Assembly (NCBI GenBank): GCA_905201055.1
Contig: CAJKMT010000035.1
Span: 1 to 18,141, forward strand
Direction of reading: 5' to 3'
Source: an uncultured Sutterella sp.
GTDB taxonomy: Bacteria > Pseudomonadota > Gammaproteobacteria > Burkholderiales > Burkholderiaceae_F
Length of the DNA stretch: 18,141 bases
The notes under the pieces were generated by a model, which made no database searches, was not told the origin of the DNA, and was given only the letters and a program-made list of their open reading frames with translations. Position numbers and translations under genes: made by a program. Shown piece after piece: positions 7,362-14,877 of the stretch (position 1 is the first letter of the stretch; the number at the start of each line of letters is the position of its first letter).

Positions 7362-7440
7362 TTGCATCCTGACCGCAAACCGATATCTTAAGACTCTCCA
7401 AATTTCGATATTCATTTTGCGATCAGGATGCAAATTTTTT
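7362..7440 (+). terminator. Long 18-bp-arm inverted repeat followed by T6
   Basis: TTGCATCCTGACCGCAAA (7362-7379) and its near-complement (7416-7433, one mismatch) flank a 36-nt loop. That loop holds a weaker ATATC/GATAT pairing. On the plus strand the stem is followed by TTTTTT (7435-7440), so it fits a rho-independent terminator for ribB. On the minus strand the mismatch becomes a G-U pair, so glnA transcripts would also fold here, but without a T-run. Confidence 0.6.
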
Positions 7441-7445
7441 AACTT

Positions 7446-8855
7446 TTAGAGCGCGTAGTAGAGCTCAAAATCCAGGGGCGAGACAGCCTGACGGCCGCGA
7501 TCAACCTCTTTCATCTTCAGTTCAATGTAGCTGTCAATGAAGTCGTTTGAGAAGACGCCCGTTGTCACGAGGAACTGACGGTCGCTATCCAATGCATTGA
7601 GTGCTTCATCGAGGCTTGCTGCCACCGTGGGCACGTTCTTTTGTTCTTCCTTAGGCAGATCGTAGAGATTCTTATCCATGGCTTCGCCCGGATGAATCTT
7701 ATTTTGAATGCCGTCAAGACCTGCCAACAGCAGGGCGGAAAATCCTAAGTAGGGGTTGCACATCGGATCGGGGAAGCGCACTTCAATACGACGGGCTTTG
7801 GCGCTCGTGGTATAGGGGATGCGGATTGAGGCTGAACGGTTGCGGCTGCTGTAGGCAAGCTTAACCGGTGCTTCAAATCCCGGAACGAGGCGCTTGTAGG
7901 AAGACAGCGTCGGGTTGGTGATGGCGTTTAATGCCTTGGCGTGCTTGATGACGCCGCCGATATAGTAAAGCGCCATATCGGAGAGATTGCCGTAGCCGAT
8001 GCCGTCAAAGAGGTTTTTGCCGTCTTTCCAGATGGATTGGTGAACGTGCATGCCGGAGCCGTTGTCGCCTTCAACCGGTTTGGGCATAAAGGTCGCGGTC
8101 TTATTGTGCAAAACGGCGACGTTTTTCACGGTAGCTTTGACAATTTGATTCCAGTCGGCGCGTTCAACAAGCGTGCTGAAACGCGTGCCGATTTCACACT
8201 GTCCCGAGGCACCCGTTTCGTGGTGATGAATTTCAACGGGCACACCCTGACGGGCAATGAGGGTGCACATCTCGGAGCGGATTTCTGAAAGCGTATCGGC
8301 AGGCGCAATCGGGGCGTAGCCGCCTTTGGCAGCCATGCGATAACCCAAGTGGCCGTTGGCAACTTCAAGAGCGCTCGGCCATTCAGCTTCGCCGCAAAGA
8401 ATTTCAAAGAAGCTGCTGCCTGCCTGATGATTCCAGCGCACGGCGTCAAAGACAAAGAATTCGGGTTCCGGACCGAAATAGGCGGTATCACCGATGCCGG
8501 TACTCTTTAAATAGTTTTCTGCTTTTTTCGCAATGCTTCGCGGCGCGCGGTCATATTCGCATTCGGTGGCAGGATCCAGAATGTCACAGACAAAAACAGC
8601 AGTTTTTTCTTTCGCAAAAGGATCCAGGCGGAAAGAATGCGGATCGGGGCGCAAAATCATGTCGGAAGATTCAATACCGCGCCAGCCCGCAATGGATGAT
8701 CCGTCAAAAGGATGGCCGAATTCAAAAGAATCCTCATCAAAACACTCAACGGGCACCGTGAAGTGCATTTCTTTTCCGAGAATATCGGTAAAGCGAAGGT
8801 CGATGTAGCGCACGTCGTTATCACGAATGCTCTTCATCACAGAGTCAATACTCAT
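7446..8855 (-). CDS. glnA: Glutamine synthetase type I
   Basis: A 469-residue subunit of the dodecameric enzyme that forms glutamine from glutamate, ammonia and ATP. The beta-grasp N-domain has RYIDLRFTDILGKEMH (residues 16-31) and the DGSSIAGW loop (51-58). The catalytic domain has GPEPEFFVFD with metal-binding Glu, GSGMHVHQS (266-274), and NPTLSSYKRLVPGFEAP. The adenylylation site KNLYDLP is present with Tyr398, so the enzyme belongs to the GSI-beta class regulated by GlnE. Length matches the family. The start has AGGAG eight bases upstream on the minus strand. It is convergent with ribB and divergent from the LysR gene. No glnB, ntrB or ntrC is next to it. No clear sigma-54 promoter was found upstream. 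Confidence 0.98.
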   Translation of the reverse strand: MSIDSVMKSIRDNDVRYIDLRFTDILGKEMHFTVPVECFDEDSFEFGHPFDGSSIAGWRGIESSDMILRPDPHSFRLDPFAKEKTAVFVCDILDPATECEYDRAPRSIAKKAENYLKSTGIGDTAYFGPEPEFFVFDAVRWNHQAGSSFFEILCGEAEWPSALEVANGHLGYRMAAKGGYAPIAPADTLSEIRSEMCTLIARQGVPVEIHHHETGASGQCEIGTRFSTLVERADWNQIVKATVKNVAVLHNKTATFMPKPVEGDNGSGMHVHQSIWKDGKNLFDGIGYGNLSDMALYYIGGVIKHAKALNAITNPTLSSYKRLVPGFEAPVKLAYSSRNRSASIRIPYTTSAKARRIEVRFPDPMCNPYLGFSALLLAGLDGIQNKIHPGEAMDKNLYDLPKEEQKNVPTVAASLDEALNALDSDRQFLVTTGVFSNDFIDSYIELKMKEVDRGRQAVSPLDFELYYAL

Positions 8856-8872
8856 TTATTTGCTCCTAATTA

Positions 8873-8933
8873 TTTGACTGTCGATTGTGCGATGAATTCT
8901 CAAAACAACGAACTCATCAAACTCACAGTCAAA
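8873..8933. promoter_or_regulatory. Inverted repeat TTTGACTGT / ACAGTCAAA in glnA-LysR intergenic region
   Basis: Nine-base perfect arms at 8873-8881 and 8925-8933 flank a 43-bp stretch between the divergent glnA and LysR-type genes. Each arm contains a TTGACT that resembles a -35 hexamer, one facing each gene. A clear -10 at the right spacing was not found. It could be a paired operator or divergent promoter elements. Confidence 0.35.
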
Positions 8934-9012
8934 ACGATTCAAAGTTCTTAATGACGATTATTCAAGTAAGCGACTAAAATAACAAACGATAACTTTCGAT
9001 TATTTCAACTTT

Positions 9013-9978
9013 ATGAAAAAGATTGCGGATCCCTGGGCACTGTTGGCGGCTATTGAAACCGCGGGGACTTTGGCTAAAGCGGCCAAGGCACTTGGATTGA
9101 CTCTGTCGACTGCTTCCAAAGCCATTGCTGATTTGGAAAAACAGTTTGACGTGGAGCTTCTTGACAGAAGAAAAAAGCCCGCGGTATTGACCGATGAGGC
9201 CTATAAACTGCTGCCTGCGGTCAAAGCGAAACTTGCCTCAGAAAAAACGCTTTATCGCCAAATTGAAGACATTAAGCGCAAAGATCTTTCTGAATCGTCA
9301 GGTACTACGCTTCGCTTAAGTCTGCCGATCAATATGGGGCGGATCACCATTTTTGAAGCCTTAAGGCGCTTTGAGGCGTTTCATCCGACAATTCGTCTGG
9401 AAATCCAAACAGACTGCAGAGTCGAGGATGTGCTCGAAGGCAACACCGATATCGCCTGGTTCGGTTTCAAACCGCAGGAGCATCCCAATCTCATGACTTA
9501 TCGCATCGGTTTAAACCGTACCTTCATGATGGCAACCCCAAAATACCTTCATGAGCATAAACCCATAAAAACGATTGACGATCTGAAAGATCACGTGATT
9601 TTACTTCGGGACTCGAAAAACCCGTCATCAGCAAGGCGCCTGGAAACACCTCAGGGACTGCTTGAACTTTCTGAAAGTCAGCCATGCCTTTTCGGCGACG
9701 CATTGAGCTGCAAGACTCGGGTGCTTGCCTCGGAGGGAATAGCCTTTGACCTTACGCCGGGCTTTATGCTGCAGGAATTGGTCAACTGTCAGGTGGTGCC
9801 GGTGCTGCCGCTGTGGCACCGAGAACCCTGGGACATTCATCTGGCGTATTTGAAACGGGTGGGGGAGCGAGCGGAGGTTCAGGCGCTTTCGGAGATTATC
9901 TGGCGGCACTTTAACGCGGTTACGATGGAGCACTGGAGTTTCTGGTACAGACATTTCGGAATCCGAAAAGCTCAGTGA
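9013..9978 (+). CDS. LysR-family transcriptional regulator
   Basis: A 321-residue DNA-binding regulator. The N-terminal winged helix-turn-helix covers residues about 1-62, with the recognition region TLAKAAKALGLTLSTASKAI and the wing DVELLDRRKKPAVLT. Residues about 95-300 are the periplasmic-binding-protein-like effector domain (TTLRLSLPINMGRITIFEAL onward, with the family's DIAWFG and LLRDSK elements). It is divergent from glnA and 133 bp upstream of a MetQ-type gene on the same strand. Regulation of either neighbour is possible but unproven. The effector cannot be read from the sequence. A usable ribosome site before ATG 9013 is not obvious. Confidence 0.92.
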   Translation: MKKIADPWALLAAIETAGTLAKAAKALGLTLSTASKAIADLEKQFDVELLDRRKKPAVLTDEAYKLLPAVKAKLASEKTLYRQIEDIKRKDLSESSGTTLRLSLPINMGRITIFEALRRFEAFHPTIRLEIQTDCRVEDVLEGNTDIAWFGFKPQEHPNLMTYRIGLNRTFMMATPKYLHEHKPIKTIDDLKDHVILLRDSKNPSSARRLETPQGLLELSESQPCLFGDALSCKTRVLASEGIAFDLTPGFMLQELVNCQVVPVLPLWHREPWDIHLAYLKRVGERAEVQALSEIIWRHFNAVTMEHWSFWYRHFGIRKAQ

Positions 9979-10004
9979 GATGCACGAAAAGACGGCATGT
10001 GTTA

Positions 10005-10033
10005 TTGCAAAACTAAGGTTAATTACCCATAAC
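10005..10033 (+). promoter_or_regulatory. Candidate sigma-70 promoter for the MetQ-type gene
   Basis: TTGCAA (10005-10010) and CATAAC (10028-10033) are separated by 17 bp, each matching four of six consensus bases. They lie between the LysR gene and the lipoprotein gene. This is a pattern match only. Confidence 0.35.
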
Positions 10034-10111
10034 TAGAGATTTATGAGTATTCCCTTTCAGGCGGTGTTACGGGATAATGAGGCGGATCGTTTTAAGTGGA
10101 GTGTAAAAAAA

Positions 10112-10915
10112 ATGAAACGTCGTTCCTTAATTTCTTTGTGTGTCTGCGCGATTGCTGCCGGCGGACTGCTTGTGGGATGCTCAGACGATGCCGCCAAGAG
10201 CGGGGTGCTTAAGGTCGGTGCCTCTCCCGTGCCGCACGCCGACATTTTAAAAGCCGCCCAGCCCATGCTTGCCAAAGAAGGCGTGAAGCTTGAAGTCATC
10301 GAATTTACCGATTATGTTCAGCCCAATATGGCTTTGGCAGACAAAGAATTGGATGCGAACTTCTTCCAGCACAAGCCCTATCTGGATAATTTCGCTAAGG
10401 AACGTAAGCTTCAGCTTGAATCGCTCGTGGCTGTTCATATTGAACCGATGGGTGTCTACTCCAAGAAAGTCAAAGATGTGAAGGCTGTTGCCGACGGTGC
10501 CAAAGTCGCCATCCCGAATGATCCGACAAACGGCGGCCGTGCTTTGAAGATTTTGGCCGACGCGGGCTTTTTCACGTTAAAGGAAGGAGTCGGTGTGAAC
10601 GGGACGCCTGCCGATATCGTGGCTAACCCCAAGCAGATTCAGATTATTGAAATGGAAGCCGCAGTGTTGCCGCGTGCATTGGATGATGTCGACTTTGCAG
10701 TGATTAATTCCAACTACGCTTTGGGCGTTAACCTTAATCCGATGAAGGATGCCCTCTATATGGAAAGTAAGGATTCGCCCTACGCCAATATCGTCGCAGT
10801 GCGTACCGGGGACAAGCGTGAAGACCTGCAAAAGCTCGCCAAGGCTTTAACGTCACCCGAAATGCGCAAATTTATTGAAGACAAGTACCAAGGCGCAGTG
10901 GTGCCTGCTTTCTAA
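10112..10915 (+). CDS. MetQ/NlpA-family substrate-binding lipoprotein
   Basis: A 267-residue periplasmic binding lipoprotein of the methionine-type ABC importers. ATG 10112 is chosen over an open frame from 10043 because it gives a proper lipoprotein signal: a basic KRRS start, a hydrophobic core and the lipobox LVGC with Cys23, preceded by GTGGAGTG. The mature part shows family hallmarks: LKVGASPVPHADIL, a YVQPNMAL-like segment, DANFFQHKPYLDNF, VAIPNDPTNGGRAL and a C-terminal INSNYALGVNLNP. Binding of methionine, or of related amino acids, is inferred from the family. No MetN ATPase or MetI permease gene lies beside it: the gene is followed at once by a terminator. It must use a transporter encoded elsewhere or serve another purpose. 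Confidence 0.92.
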   Translation: MKRRSLISLCVCAIAAGGLLVGCSDDAAKSGVLKVGASPVPHADILKAAQPMLAKEGVKLEVIEFTDYVQPNMALADKELDANFFQHKPYLDNFAKERKLQLESLVAVHIEPMGVYSKKVKDVKAVADGAKVAIPNDPTNGGRALKILADAGFFTLKEGVGVNGTPADIVANPKQIQIIEMEAAVLPRALDDVDFAVINSNYALGVNLNPMKDALYMESKDSPYANIVAVRTGDKREDLQKLAKALTSPEMRKFIEDKYQGAVVPAF

Positions 10916-10940
10916 TATTAGAGAGACACTGTCTTTAATC

Positions 10941-10968
10941 GAAAATCCGGCTTTAAAGCCGGATTTTC
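10941..10968. terminator. Perfect bidirectional terminator
   Basis: A 28-bp exact palindrome whose halves are GAAAATCCGGCTTT and its complement. The GC-rich centre is flanked by A4 and T4 runs, so it can stop transcription in both directions. It sits between the convergent MetQ-type and aldo/keto reductase genes. Confidence 0.9.
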
Positions 10969-10996
10969 ATTAACTGGGGTCTTTATCAGAGCTTTA

Positions 10997-11848
10997 TTAA
11001 AAACTCACATGATCGGGCTCCAGTCCTGAGAAGCCCATCACGGGGAGACGGTCCAGGCGCTCAATGTCGTCAGCGCTTAAATCAAAATCAAAGCTCTCGA
11101 GGTTTTCCATTTGGTGGAGGGCCGTGAGTGCCCGGGTGACCGGAATCACGTCATGGTGACGGCACCAGCGCAAAATCACTTGCGCGACGGAGCGGTTGTA
11201 GCGGTCAGCCACTTCTTTAATCAGAGGCTCGTCCAACAGTGACCCGTGTCCCAATGGCGACCAGGCTTCAACCGTAATACCGTTTTTCTTGCAATATGCC
11301 ACGGTGTACTTTTGTGTGTAGCCGGGATGAAATTCCAACTGGTTGACGGCAGGCTTCACATTGGCTCGCGCGAGGAAACTCACCAAGTGATGCATCTGGA
11401 AGTTTGAGACGCCTATCACTTTCACGAGCCCTTCCTCGTAGAGCTTTTCAAAGGCACGCCACGTGCCGACGTTGACACTTTGCCACGCCAGCGGATCGCC
11501 TTTGGTAAAAGGCCAGTGAATCAGATAGCAGTCAAGGTAATCGAGCTTTAAGTTTCTGAGCGATTCTTCAAAGGCACGCATGACGGAATCATAGGTGCGG
11601 TTGGCTGCCCAGCATTTTGAAGAAACGAATAATTCAGAACGCTTCACTCCGCTTCTGCGAATAGCTTCGCCTACCGAGCCCTCATTTTCATAAATGGCGG
11701 CGGTATCCAAATAGCGGTAACCCAGACGGATCGCGCTTTCGAGTGAACACACCAAATCTTCGGAATCGGGGATTTGCCACGTGCCGATTCCGAGCGAAGG
11801 CATTTTCACTCCGTTATTGAGTTTTACCTTCTCCAGTTTCGTTTTCAT
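10997..11848 (-). CDS. Aldo/keto reductase
   Basis: A 283-residue NADPH-dependent carbonyl reductase of the AKR superfamily with a TIM-barrel fold. The catalytic tetrad is complete: Asp48 and Tyr53 (YLDTAAIYENE), Lys78 (VSSKC) and His111 (LIHWP). GVSNF and the cofactor-binding end (VIPVTR in place of the more usual VIPKS) are present. It resembles the 2,5-diketo-D-gluconate reductase/glyoxal reductase branch; the physiological substrate cannot be told. The start is taken at 11848, where GGGGAAAG lies a few bases upstream on the minus strand. An open frame continues to 11920 but its extra 24 residues lack family similarity. It is a single gene, convergent with the MetQ-type gene and divergent from the unknown membrane-anchored protein. 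Confidence 0.9.
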   Translation of the reverse strand: MKTKLEKVKLNNGVKMPSLGIGTWQIPDSEDLVCSLESAIRLGYRYLDTAAIYENEGSVGEAIRRSGVKRSELFVSSKCWAANRTYDSVMRAFEESLRNLKLDYLDCYLIHWPFTKGDPLAWQSVNVGTWRAFEKLYEEGLVKVIGVSNFQMHHLVSFLARANVKPAVNQLEFHPGYTQKYTVAYCKKNGITVEAWSPLGHGSLLDEPLIKEVADRYNRSVAQVILRWCRHHDVIPVTRALTALHQMENLESFDFDLSADDIERLDRLPVMGFSGLEPDHVSF

Positions 11849-12001
11849 TGTCTTTCCCCAAAATGCACACTGCCATTCATTGTAGGGATATTCATTTGCG
11901 GTCTTATTGTCCAAAACCAAACTTTTCCGACATTTGTAAAAAAAATGAATAATATTTGGATTTAATCAAATCTTTTAGAATTCAGCCAAAGGAACAAAAA
12001 G

Positions 12002-12916
12002 ATGAATAAAGATTTTGATTTTTTCTTAGTACTCTCGGCTTTGGCTGTTTTTCTCGTTCTCTGGCTTGTTGTCAAAAGCTTTAAAAGAACGGGCAATGAA
12101 ACGTCGGTTAAGGAAAATATCAGTCCTAAGACACCTCAAAGACGAACAGAACGAGTGCGTGCGAGAAGCACCGATACGGTAACTCCTCAATCAGAACCTG
12201 CCAAACCTCGTGTCATTCGCGCAATGACTTTCTGTTTTTCAACTCCCGACGGTTTGCCCTTTGCTGTTTTGACAATTTCGTCTGTCGGAGCACTGGCTTG
12301 GGGTGAAGCGAAGAATCTCGGATCCGTTTTAAACCGTTTTATTCATGAATTTGTTAAGACCCAAGAGGGTGAATCTGTATTGCTGCATATTGTGAGAAAA
12401 GCCGATCCTGCGCTCTCTTTATCCGTTCTTGCTTACGATGAAAAGGGGAGCGCGTTGGCCTCGCCCATGAGTTCGGGTCTTAAAGTTGCCGATTTCCCCG
12501 AATTTACGGCTTTTGATAATGACGAATTCACTCGTTGGAAACGAGAGATGCTCGCCGCCGCTTATCGGAAAGTTTTCTTTCAGACACAGGCGCATGAAAT
12601 GGCTTATTTAATCAGGAGCGAGTCCAAAGATAAAGCTATTGAAGATCAGAATTTTTTATCGGCCAACGGCCGCCTGGCTCTGCTTTATTTAGGGCTTATC
12701 AAAATAAATGATGAGAAGAGCAATATTGCACGTCTGACATTATTAAACAGTTACATGAATGCGGCTCTTAAGCTCGAATCCAAAGACCTCGAAGAGATTT
12801 CCCGTTGGCAGCACCTGATTTTTTCACAAAGATTTGCGCAAACGCAAAAGTTGCCGTTTTTGCTTATATGCACCCCCAGTCCTAGTGGGAAATGTTATAA
12901 CGCCCTGAATTATTAG
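12002..12916 (+). CDS. Unrecognised membrane-anchored protein
   Basis: A 304-residue protein I do not recognise. Residues about 8-26 are a single hydrophobic helix after a short N-terminus, followed by a basic segment, so the rest is probably cytoplasmic. Residues 30-72 are a low-complexity basic/Ser-Thr-Pro linker. About 73-175 may be a compact alpha/beta domain (FCFSTPDGLPFAVLTISSVG onward). About 185-285 look helical and charged. The start has AAGGA eight bases upstream. Its codon use is more A/T-rich than that of its neighbours. The last 20 residues (CTPSPSGKCYNALNY) look atypical, so a 3' truncation or frame change is possible. It is flanked by divergent and unrelated genes and no operon partner hints at its job. 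Confidence 0.7.
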   Translation: MNKDFDFFLVLSALAVFLVLWLVVKSFKRTGNETSVKENISPKTPQRRTERVRARSTDTVTPQSEPAKPRVIRAMTFCFSTPDGLPFAVLTISSVGALAWGEAKNLGSVLNRFIHEFVKTQEGESVLLHIVRKADPALSLSVLAYDEKGSALASPMSSGLKVADFPEFTAFDNDEFTRWKREMLAAAYRKVFFQTQAHEMAYLIRSESKDKAIEDQNFLSANGRLALLYLGLIKINDEKSNIARLTLLNSYMNAALKLESKDLEEISRWQHLIFSQRFAQTQKLPFLLICTPSPSGKCYNALNY

Positions 12917-12977
12917 GATAAATCAAAGGTTTTTCTCTCCTTTACAAACCAAGCACTCTTCTAAATCCTTTAGTAGT

Positions 12978-13045
12978 TAGGGTTTCTACCTACTTTTAGA
13001 TTTTACATTTTGATACTACATTGGAAACAAGAGATTGAAACCCTA
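12978..13045. repeat. Spaced inverted repeat upstream of the symporter gene
   Basis: TAGGGTTTC (12978-12986) and GAAACCCTA (13037-13045) are exact complements 50 nt apart in the 236-bp gap between the unknown protein and the symporter. It may form a leader structure or bind a regulator. Nothing else is recognisable in this gap apart from the symporter ribosome site at 13141-13146. Confidence 0.3.
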
Positions 13046-13152
13046 CCGTTTCGGCTCGTTTATACCGTGTGCAGAGTTGTATTTCTGTGTTGTTACGGCA
13101 CTCAAAAACGACCGCTCGCGATAATAAAAAAATATTTGGAAAGGAGAATGCA

Positions 13153-14400
13153 ATGGCAAAATCTAAATCCGCTTCTATGGGTTTGGCAATGCAGATGCTC
13201 ATTGGTCTCGTTTTGGGTGTGATTGTCGGTATGTTCCTGGACTCCCAGTTTGCAACTACCTATGTCAAACCCTTCGGTGACCTGTTCATCCGCTTAATCC
13301 GTATGGTCGTTGTGCCCTTGGTGTTTGCAACCTTGGTTGCTGGCGCCGCCGGTATTTCTGACGTCAGCAAATTAGGTCGCGTGGCAATCAAGACGCTCGT
13401 TATCTTCATGGTGACTTCTGCTATCGCTGTGATTTTCGGCTTGTTGATTGCTAACATCATTGACCCTGGTATCGGTCTGACGCTTTCAACGGAAGGCTTG
13501 AAGGCTGCTCAAGTGAAGGCTCCGAGCTTTGTGCAAACCCTGCTTGATATCGTCCCGATCAACCCGATGGAAGCTTTCGCTAAAGGCTCCATCCTTCAGA
13601 TCATCTTCTTCGCCATTATGTTCGGCTTCTGCTTGAACTTCTTGGGCGAAAAGGGTAAACCCGTTTACCACTTCTTCGACATCGTCGGCAACTTGATGAT
13701 TCACATGACGCAAGTTGTGATGCGCTACGCTCCGATCGGTGTGTTCGCTTTGATGGCTGTTGTGGTGTCTCAACACGGTTTGGCCGTTTTGCTCCCGTTG
13801 GGCAAGTTGATTCTGGCATCCTTCATCGCTACTGCTTTGTTGGTTATCTTGATTTACATCCCGATCGTGATCTTCATCATCCGTATCCCGGTCGGTCAAT
13901 ACTTCAAGGGCATCTTTGAACCGTGGTTGATCGCTTTCACGACCTGCTCGTCTGCCGCCGCTATGGCTGCCAACTTGGTTGCTTCCCGCCGCTTGGGTGC
14001 TACGAACTCTATCGCTTCCTTCGCGGTGCCGTTAGGCAACACCATTAACATGAACGGTACGGCTGTTTACATGGGTGTGTGCACAGTGTTTGCCGCTCAG
14101 ATCTATAACCTCCCGTTGACCCTTGGTGACCAAGTCATCGTTGTTATCACGGGTGTGTTGGCTGCTGTCGGTACGGCCGGTGTTCCGGGCGCTGGCTTGA
14201 TCATGTCGACCTTGGTCTTCACGCAAATCGGTATCCCGCTTGAAGTGATCGCTTTGATCGCCGGTGTTGACCGTATTCTTGATATGATCCGTACGTCCAT
14301 CAACGTCGTCGGCGACTCCACCACCGCTTTGATGGTCAGCAGCATGGAAGGTGAATTAGGCTCTGAACCCTTCGAAGAAGAGGAAGAAGCAAAGGCCTAA
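13153..14400 (+). CDS. Dicarboxylate/amino acid:cation symporter (DAACS family)
   Basis: A 415-residue inner-membrane secondary transporter related to GltP, DctA and GltPh. It is made of eight helices plus two re-entrant hairpins. Hallmarks visible: a serine/alanine-rich HP1 tip (TTCSSAAAMAAN), PLGNTINMNGTAVY with NMNGT at 299-303 (the sodium/substrate motif, usually NMDGT), HP2 (AVGTAGVPGAGL), and DRILDMIRTSINVVGD in the last helix, which binds the substrate amino or carboxyl groups. Glutamate, aspartate or C4-dicarboxylates are the likely cargo; the motifs do not choose. The start at 13153 follows AAGGAG by six bases; an open frame from 13069 lacks a ribosome site and family similarity. Codon choice is strongly biased (TTG for Leu, GGT for Gly, ATC for Ile), suggesting high expression. 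A hairpin follows the stop. Confidence 0.95.
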   Translation: MAKSKSASMGLAMQMLIGLVLGVIVGMFLDSQFATTYVKPFGDLFIRLIRMVVVPLVFATLVAGAAGISDVSKLGRVAIKTLVIFMVTSAIAVIFGLLIANIIDPGIGLTLSTEGLKAAQVKAPSFVQTLLDIVPINPMEAFAKGSILQIIFFAIMFGFCLNFLGEKGKPVYHFFDIVGNLMIHMTQVVMRYAPIGVFALMAVVVSQHGLAVLLPLGKLILASFIATALLVILIYIPIVIFIIRIPVGQYFKGIFEPWLIAFTTCSSAAAMAANLVASRRLGATNSIASFAVPLGNTINMNGTAVYMGVCTVFAAQIYNLPLTLGDQVIVVITGVLAAVGTAGVPGAGLIMSTLVFTQIGIPLEVIALIAGVDRILDMIRTSINVVGDSTTALMVSSMEGELGSEPFEEEEEAKA

Positions 14401-14442
14401 TATATAAATATCATTCAGATTTAATTTGAATGGCATTTAAGG

Positions 14443-14465
14443 GGGAGTGGTCAAAAACCACTCCC
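14443..14465 (+). terminator. Hairpin terminator after the symporter gene
   Basis: GGGAGTGGT and ACCACTCCC form a 9-bp stem with a CAAAA loop, 42 bases after the stop. The T-content behind it is modest, so efficiency is uncertain. Confidence 0.65.
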
Positions 14466-14610
14466 TCTACGTATTTAAAAATTTGAATTTTTAAGTCTTT
14501 TGTTCTCTTTTTTTACGGCCGTGACTATCGATCGTGTCCTGGCTGAAATCTTCGAAATCACAAAATCAATACTGTTTATAGCAAATTGAGTTATAGATAC
14601 ATTTGGTTAT

Positions 14611-14639
14611 TTAAAAAAGAGCAATTCTGTTTTTATAAT
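14611..14639 (+). promoter_or_regulatory. Candidate promoter for the dba-dsbI pair
   Basis: A perfect TATAAT at 14634-14639 with TTAAAA (four of six) 17 bp upstream at 14611-14616, 48 bases before the small open frame at 14687. The surrounding DNA is A/T-rich, so chance is possible. Confidence 0.45.
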
Positions 14640-14686
14640 TCAGCCGCCAAATGGCAAAAGATAATTATTACGAAAGGAACATCTAG

Positions 14687-14854
14687 ATGGAATTTCTGGA
14701 ATTTCTCCTTCTTTTTGCGGCAGTGATGCTCATCATCATGAAGCCGGAAAAAGAAAAACTGGCCTGGTGGTTAACAGTGGGCAGCTGGTTCGTGGTCGTG
14801 TTTATGTATGTGGGCCACGTTTCCACCGCTATTTTAGGCGCCCTTAATCTTTAA
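14687..14854 (+). CDS. dba: Dba-like small membrane protein
   Basis: A 55-residue protein with two hydrophobic stretches, about residues 4-18 (FLEFLLLFAAVMLIIM) and 27-52, separated by the charged KPEKEK turn. It fits a small two-helix inner-membrane protein. It has a clear ribosome site (GAAAGGA) and lies 23 bp upstream of the DsbI-like gene on the same strand. In Campylobacter and relatives the gene before dsbI encodes Dba, a protein of about this size that is needed for DsbI activity or stability. Size, topology and position all match, so the assignment rests on context more than on residue identity. Cysteines are absent, so it is not itself a thiol oxidoreductase. Confidence 0.75.
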   Translation: MEFLEFLLLFAAVMLIIMKPEKEKLAWWLTVGSWFVVVFMYVGHVSTAILGALNL

Positions 14855-14877
14855 TCGAACGAAAGGAAAAAAAGACC

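Noticed and set aside
8856..9012. Sigma-54 promoter for glnA
   Set aside because: No convincing GG-N10-GC element was found on the minus strand upstream of glnA.
10043..10111. Earlier start for the MetQ-type lipoprotein
   Set aside because: It would place 23 polar residues before the lipoprotein signal; ATG 10112 gives a correct signal and lipobox.
11849..11920. Longer N-terminus for the aldo/keto reductase
   Set aside because: The added residues lack family similarity and the start at 11848 has a clear ribosome site.
13069..13152. Longer N-terminus for the symporter
   Set aside because: The extension is cysteine- and arginine-rich with no ribosome site; AAGGAG precedes ATG 13153.
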